NCBI RefSeq assembly: GCF_005233845.1
Contig: NZ_SZQL01000019.1
Span: 1-64,000, forward strand
DNA length: 64,000 bases
Direction: 5' to 3'
Source: Ilyomonas limi
Lineage (GTDB): Bacteria; Bacteroidota; Bacteroidia; Chitinophagales; Chitinophagaceae
Part shown: positions 62,622-64,000 of the stretch, piece after piece
How positions within the stretch are numbered: the first letter of the stretch is position 1
Layout: every line of letters begins with the position of its first letter
Notes under the pieces: model-generated
Seen by the model: only the letters and a program-made list of their open reading frames with translations
Databases searched by the model: none
Told to the model about the DNA's origin: nothing
Made by a program: the position numbers and the translations under genes

Positions 62622-63761
62622 ATGGCTTTTTTACAGTTTCAGTTAGAGGCAACCGATGCCTTCTCTAAGGCGAGAGCTGGCACTATTACCACCGATCATG
62701 GTGTGATACAAACACCCATTTTTATGCCTGTAGGTACGGTAGGTAGTGTAAAAGCAGTTACACAGCAGCAGTTGAAAAACGAGGTAAAAGCACAGATTAT
62801 CCTGGGTAATACCTACCATTTGTACCTCCGTCCCGGCACCGAAATACTGGAAGCTGCCGGCGGCATCCATCAGTTTAACGGGTGGGATAAGCCGGTACTT
62901 ACCGATAGCGGCGGCTACCAGGTATTTTCGCTGGCAGCCAACCGCAAACTAACCGAAGAGGGTGCCCTCTTTCAATCGCATATTGACGGCAGCCGCCACC
63001 TGTTTACCCCCGAAAAAGTAATGGATATACAGCGCAGCATTGGTGCCGATATTATCATGGCTTTTGATGAATGTCCGCCTTATCCCAGCGAGTACAGTTA
63101 TGCCAAAAAAAGTATGGAATTGACGCATCGCTGGCTCGACCGCTGCTTTGCGCGCCTGAAAGAAACACCAGATTTATATGGTTATACGCAAAATTTATTT
63201 CCTATAGTGCAAGGCGGCACATACAAGGATTTGCGCACTGTTTCGTGCGAATATGTTGCAGCTAAAGAAGCAACCGGCAATGCCATTGGCGGCTTAAGCG
63301 TGGGCGAACCGGAAGATATGATGTATGAGTTTACTGCGCTTTGCACCGAAAATCTGCCTTATAACAAACCACGCTATCTCATGGGTGTAGGTACGCCCTG
63401 GAATATATTGGAGTGCATCAGTTTGGGTGTGGATATGTTTGATTGCGTAATGCCTACGCGCAACGGCAGAAATGGCATGTTGTTTACCACCAATGGCGTT
63501 ATTAATATTACTAATAAAAAATGGGCAACTGACTTTTCGTGTATTGATGAAAACCTGCCTTGCGAAACAAGCCGGTTTTACAGCAAAGCGTATTTAAGGC
63601 ACCTTTTTGTAGCGAAAGAAATTCTTGGCTTGCAAATAGCCAGCATTCACAATCTGTCTTTTTATCTGTGGCTCGTGGGCGAGGCACGCCACCACATTAC
63701 AGCAGGCGATTTTATGAGCTGGAAAAAAGAGATGATTCCGGTATTAAAACAACGGCTGTAA
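62622..63761 (+). CDS. tgt: tRNA-guanine transglycosylase
   Basis: A 379-residue enzyme that exchanges guanine 34 for preQ1 in tRNAs with GUN anticodons, the step toward queuosine. The active site includes TDSGGYQVFS (Asp), FDECPPYPS and FDCVMPTRNGRNG (nucleophile Asp). The zinc-site region, usually CxCxxC...H, is degenerate here: SCIDENLPCETSRFYSKAYLRHL keeps one Cys and the His but has Leu and Ser in the other Cys positions. I recall this being typical of Bacteroidota Tgt. The lptG-like gene follows, a common pairing in this phylum. Confidence 0.93.
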   Translation: MAFLQFQLEATDAFSKARAGTITTDHGVIQTPIFMPVGTVGSVKAVTQQQLKNEVKAQIILGNTYHLYLRPGTEILEAAGGIHQFNGWDKPVLTDSGGYQVFSLAANRKLTEEGALFQSHIDGSRHLFTPEKVMDIQRSIGADIIMAFDECPPYPSEYSYAKKSMELTHRWLDRCFARLKETPDLYGYTQNLFPIVQGGTYKDLRTVSCEYVAAKEATGNAIGGLSVGEPEDMMYEFTALCTENLPYNKPRYLMGVGTPWNILECISLGVDMFDCVMPTRNGRNGMLFTTNGVINITNKKWATDFSCIDENLPCETSRFYSKAYLRHLFVAKEILGLQIASIHNLSFYLWLVGEARHHITAGDFMSWKKEMIPVLKQRL

Positions 63762-63802
63762 TTATCTTTCACATCTGTGCAACAGGTTTATAATTATTTT
63801 TG

Positions 63803-63951
63803 AGTTCACGAGTTTACAGGTTCAACGGTTCATGAATTATAGCAAATTGTACAACTAACAAACTGATGAGCGATATAGCAAGAACTTGTTGAAGCTTGGA
63901 CACACTAAATAGAAAACCCGTGAACTTTTGAACTATAGAACTCGTGAACTT
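63803..63951. repeat. AGTTCACGAGTT-type inverted repeat
   Basis: AGTTCACGAGTT (63803-63814) and AACTCGTGAACT (63939-63950) are perfect inverted copies of 12 bases (with flanking TTT/AAA). Weaker pairing continues inward (GGTTCAACGGTTCATG against CCCGTGAACTTTTGAACT). It fills most of the gap between tgt and lptG. Confidence 0.65.
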
Positions 63952-63962
63952 TAAACAACAAC

Positions 63963-64000
63963 ATGAAGAAGCTCGACTGGTATATTATTAAAAGTTTCCT
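63963..64000 (+). CDS. lptG: LptG-type permease, N-terminal fragment
   Basis: The final 38 bases encode MKKLDWYIIKSF, which matches the start of LptF/LptG (YjgP/YjgQ) permeases, inner-membrane parts of the lipopolysaccharide export system. The gene runs off the right edge. The pairing with tgt supports the call, but only 12 residues are visible. Confidence 0.72.
   Translation, partial: MKKLDWYIIKSF

Noticed and set aside
1-64000. CRISPR array, prophage or intact insertion sequence
   Set aside because: No regularly spaced direct repeats, phage structural genes or transposase genes were seen.

Overview
The window looks like chromosomal DNA from a member of the Bacteroidota, most likely near Chitinophagaceae (inference). 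The supporting signs are moderately AT-rich DNA, weak ribosome binding sites, -7 boxes of the TAnnTTTG type, a TonB-dependent receptor with an N-terminal carboxypeptidase-D-like domain, DUF1573 proteins, a TamB-like giant, a short AMP nucleosidase, a tgt-lptG pair, and intergenic hairpin repeats of kinds common in this phylum. No rRNA, tRNA, CRISPR array, prophage or intact insertion sequence was seen.

Layout. 0-3.4 kb is the end of a surface-polysaccharide region: a nucleotide-sugar dehydrogenase (partial), a polyprenyl-phosphate sugar transferase, a divergent UDP-galactopyranose mutase-like flavoprotein and a small membrane protein. 3.7-24 kb is mostly housekeeping: prfB with a classical programmed +1 frameshift, a PfkB sugar kinase, TamB, pyrF, a GlcD-like FAD oxidase, a LOG protein, a sodium:solute symporter, an O-methyltransferase, a LysM glucosaminidase, hpt, a VWA protein, pdxJ and an ALDH7-type dehydrogenase. 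24-34 kb holds stress or storage proteins (YciF-like ferritin fold, copper-storage Csp), a 1245-residue TraB/GumN protein, a Tat-exported Gfo/Idh/MocA oxidoreductase, an aldo/keto reductase and an Uma2 nuclease-fold protein. 34-45 kb holds aspartokinase, a histidine kinase/response regulator pair, a glycosyltransferase, a membrane-anchored nuclease-like protein, a voltage-sensor-type channel with an unusual filter, an M28 peptidase and a stomatin/NfeD pair. 45-49.5 kb is a second glycan cluster (two GT2, one GT14, one acyltransferase 3), preceded by a decayed toxin-antitoxin pair.

50-59 kb is the most coherent accessory block. A 1135-residue lipoprotein fuses ThuA, a PQQ-type sugar dehydrogenase, PKD and cytochrome c domains. 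It is followed by an SMP-30/gluconolactonase lipoprotein and a TonB-dependent receptor, then two DUF1573 proteins and a second ThuA protein on the other strand. I infer a cell-envelope sugar-oxidation route: aldose to lactone, electrons to the attached haem, lactone to aldonate. 59-64 kb returns to housekeeping (AMP nucleosidase, YpfJ-type metallopeptidase, tgt, lptG start), with an intact RelE/ParE toxin-antitoxin module between ypfJ and tgt.

The strongest signal outside the genes is a set of unrelated inverted-repeat elements, each filling a single intergenic gap: 10950-11216, 14982-15104, 16641-16863, 32072-32237, 42159-42250, 49549-49818 and 63803-63951. They are nested palindromes, some with very long near-perfect arms, and two of them run into or touch a stop codon.
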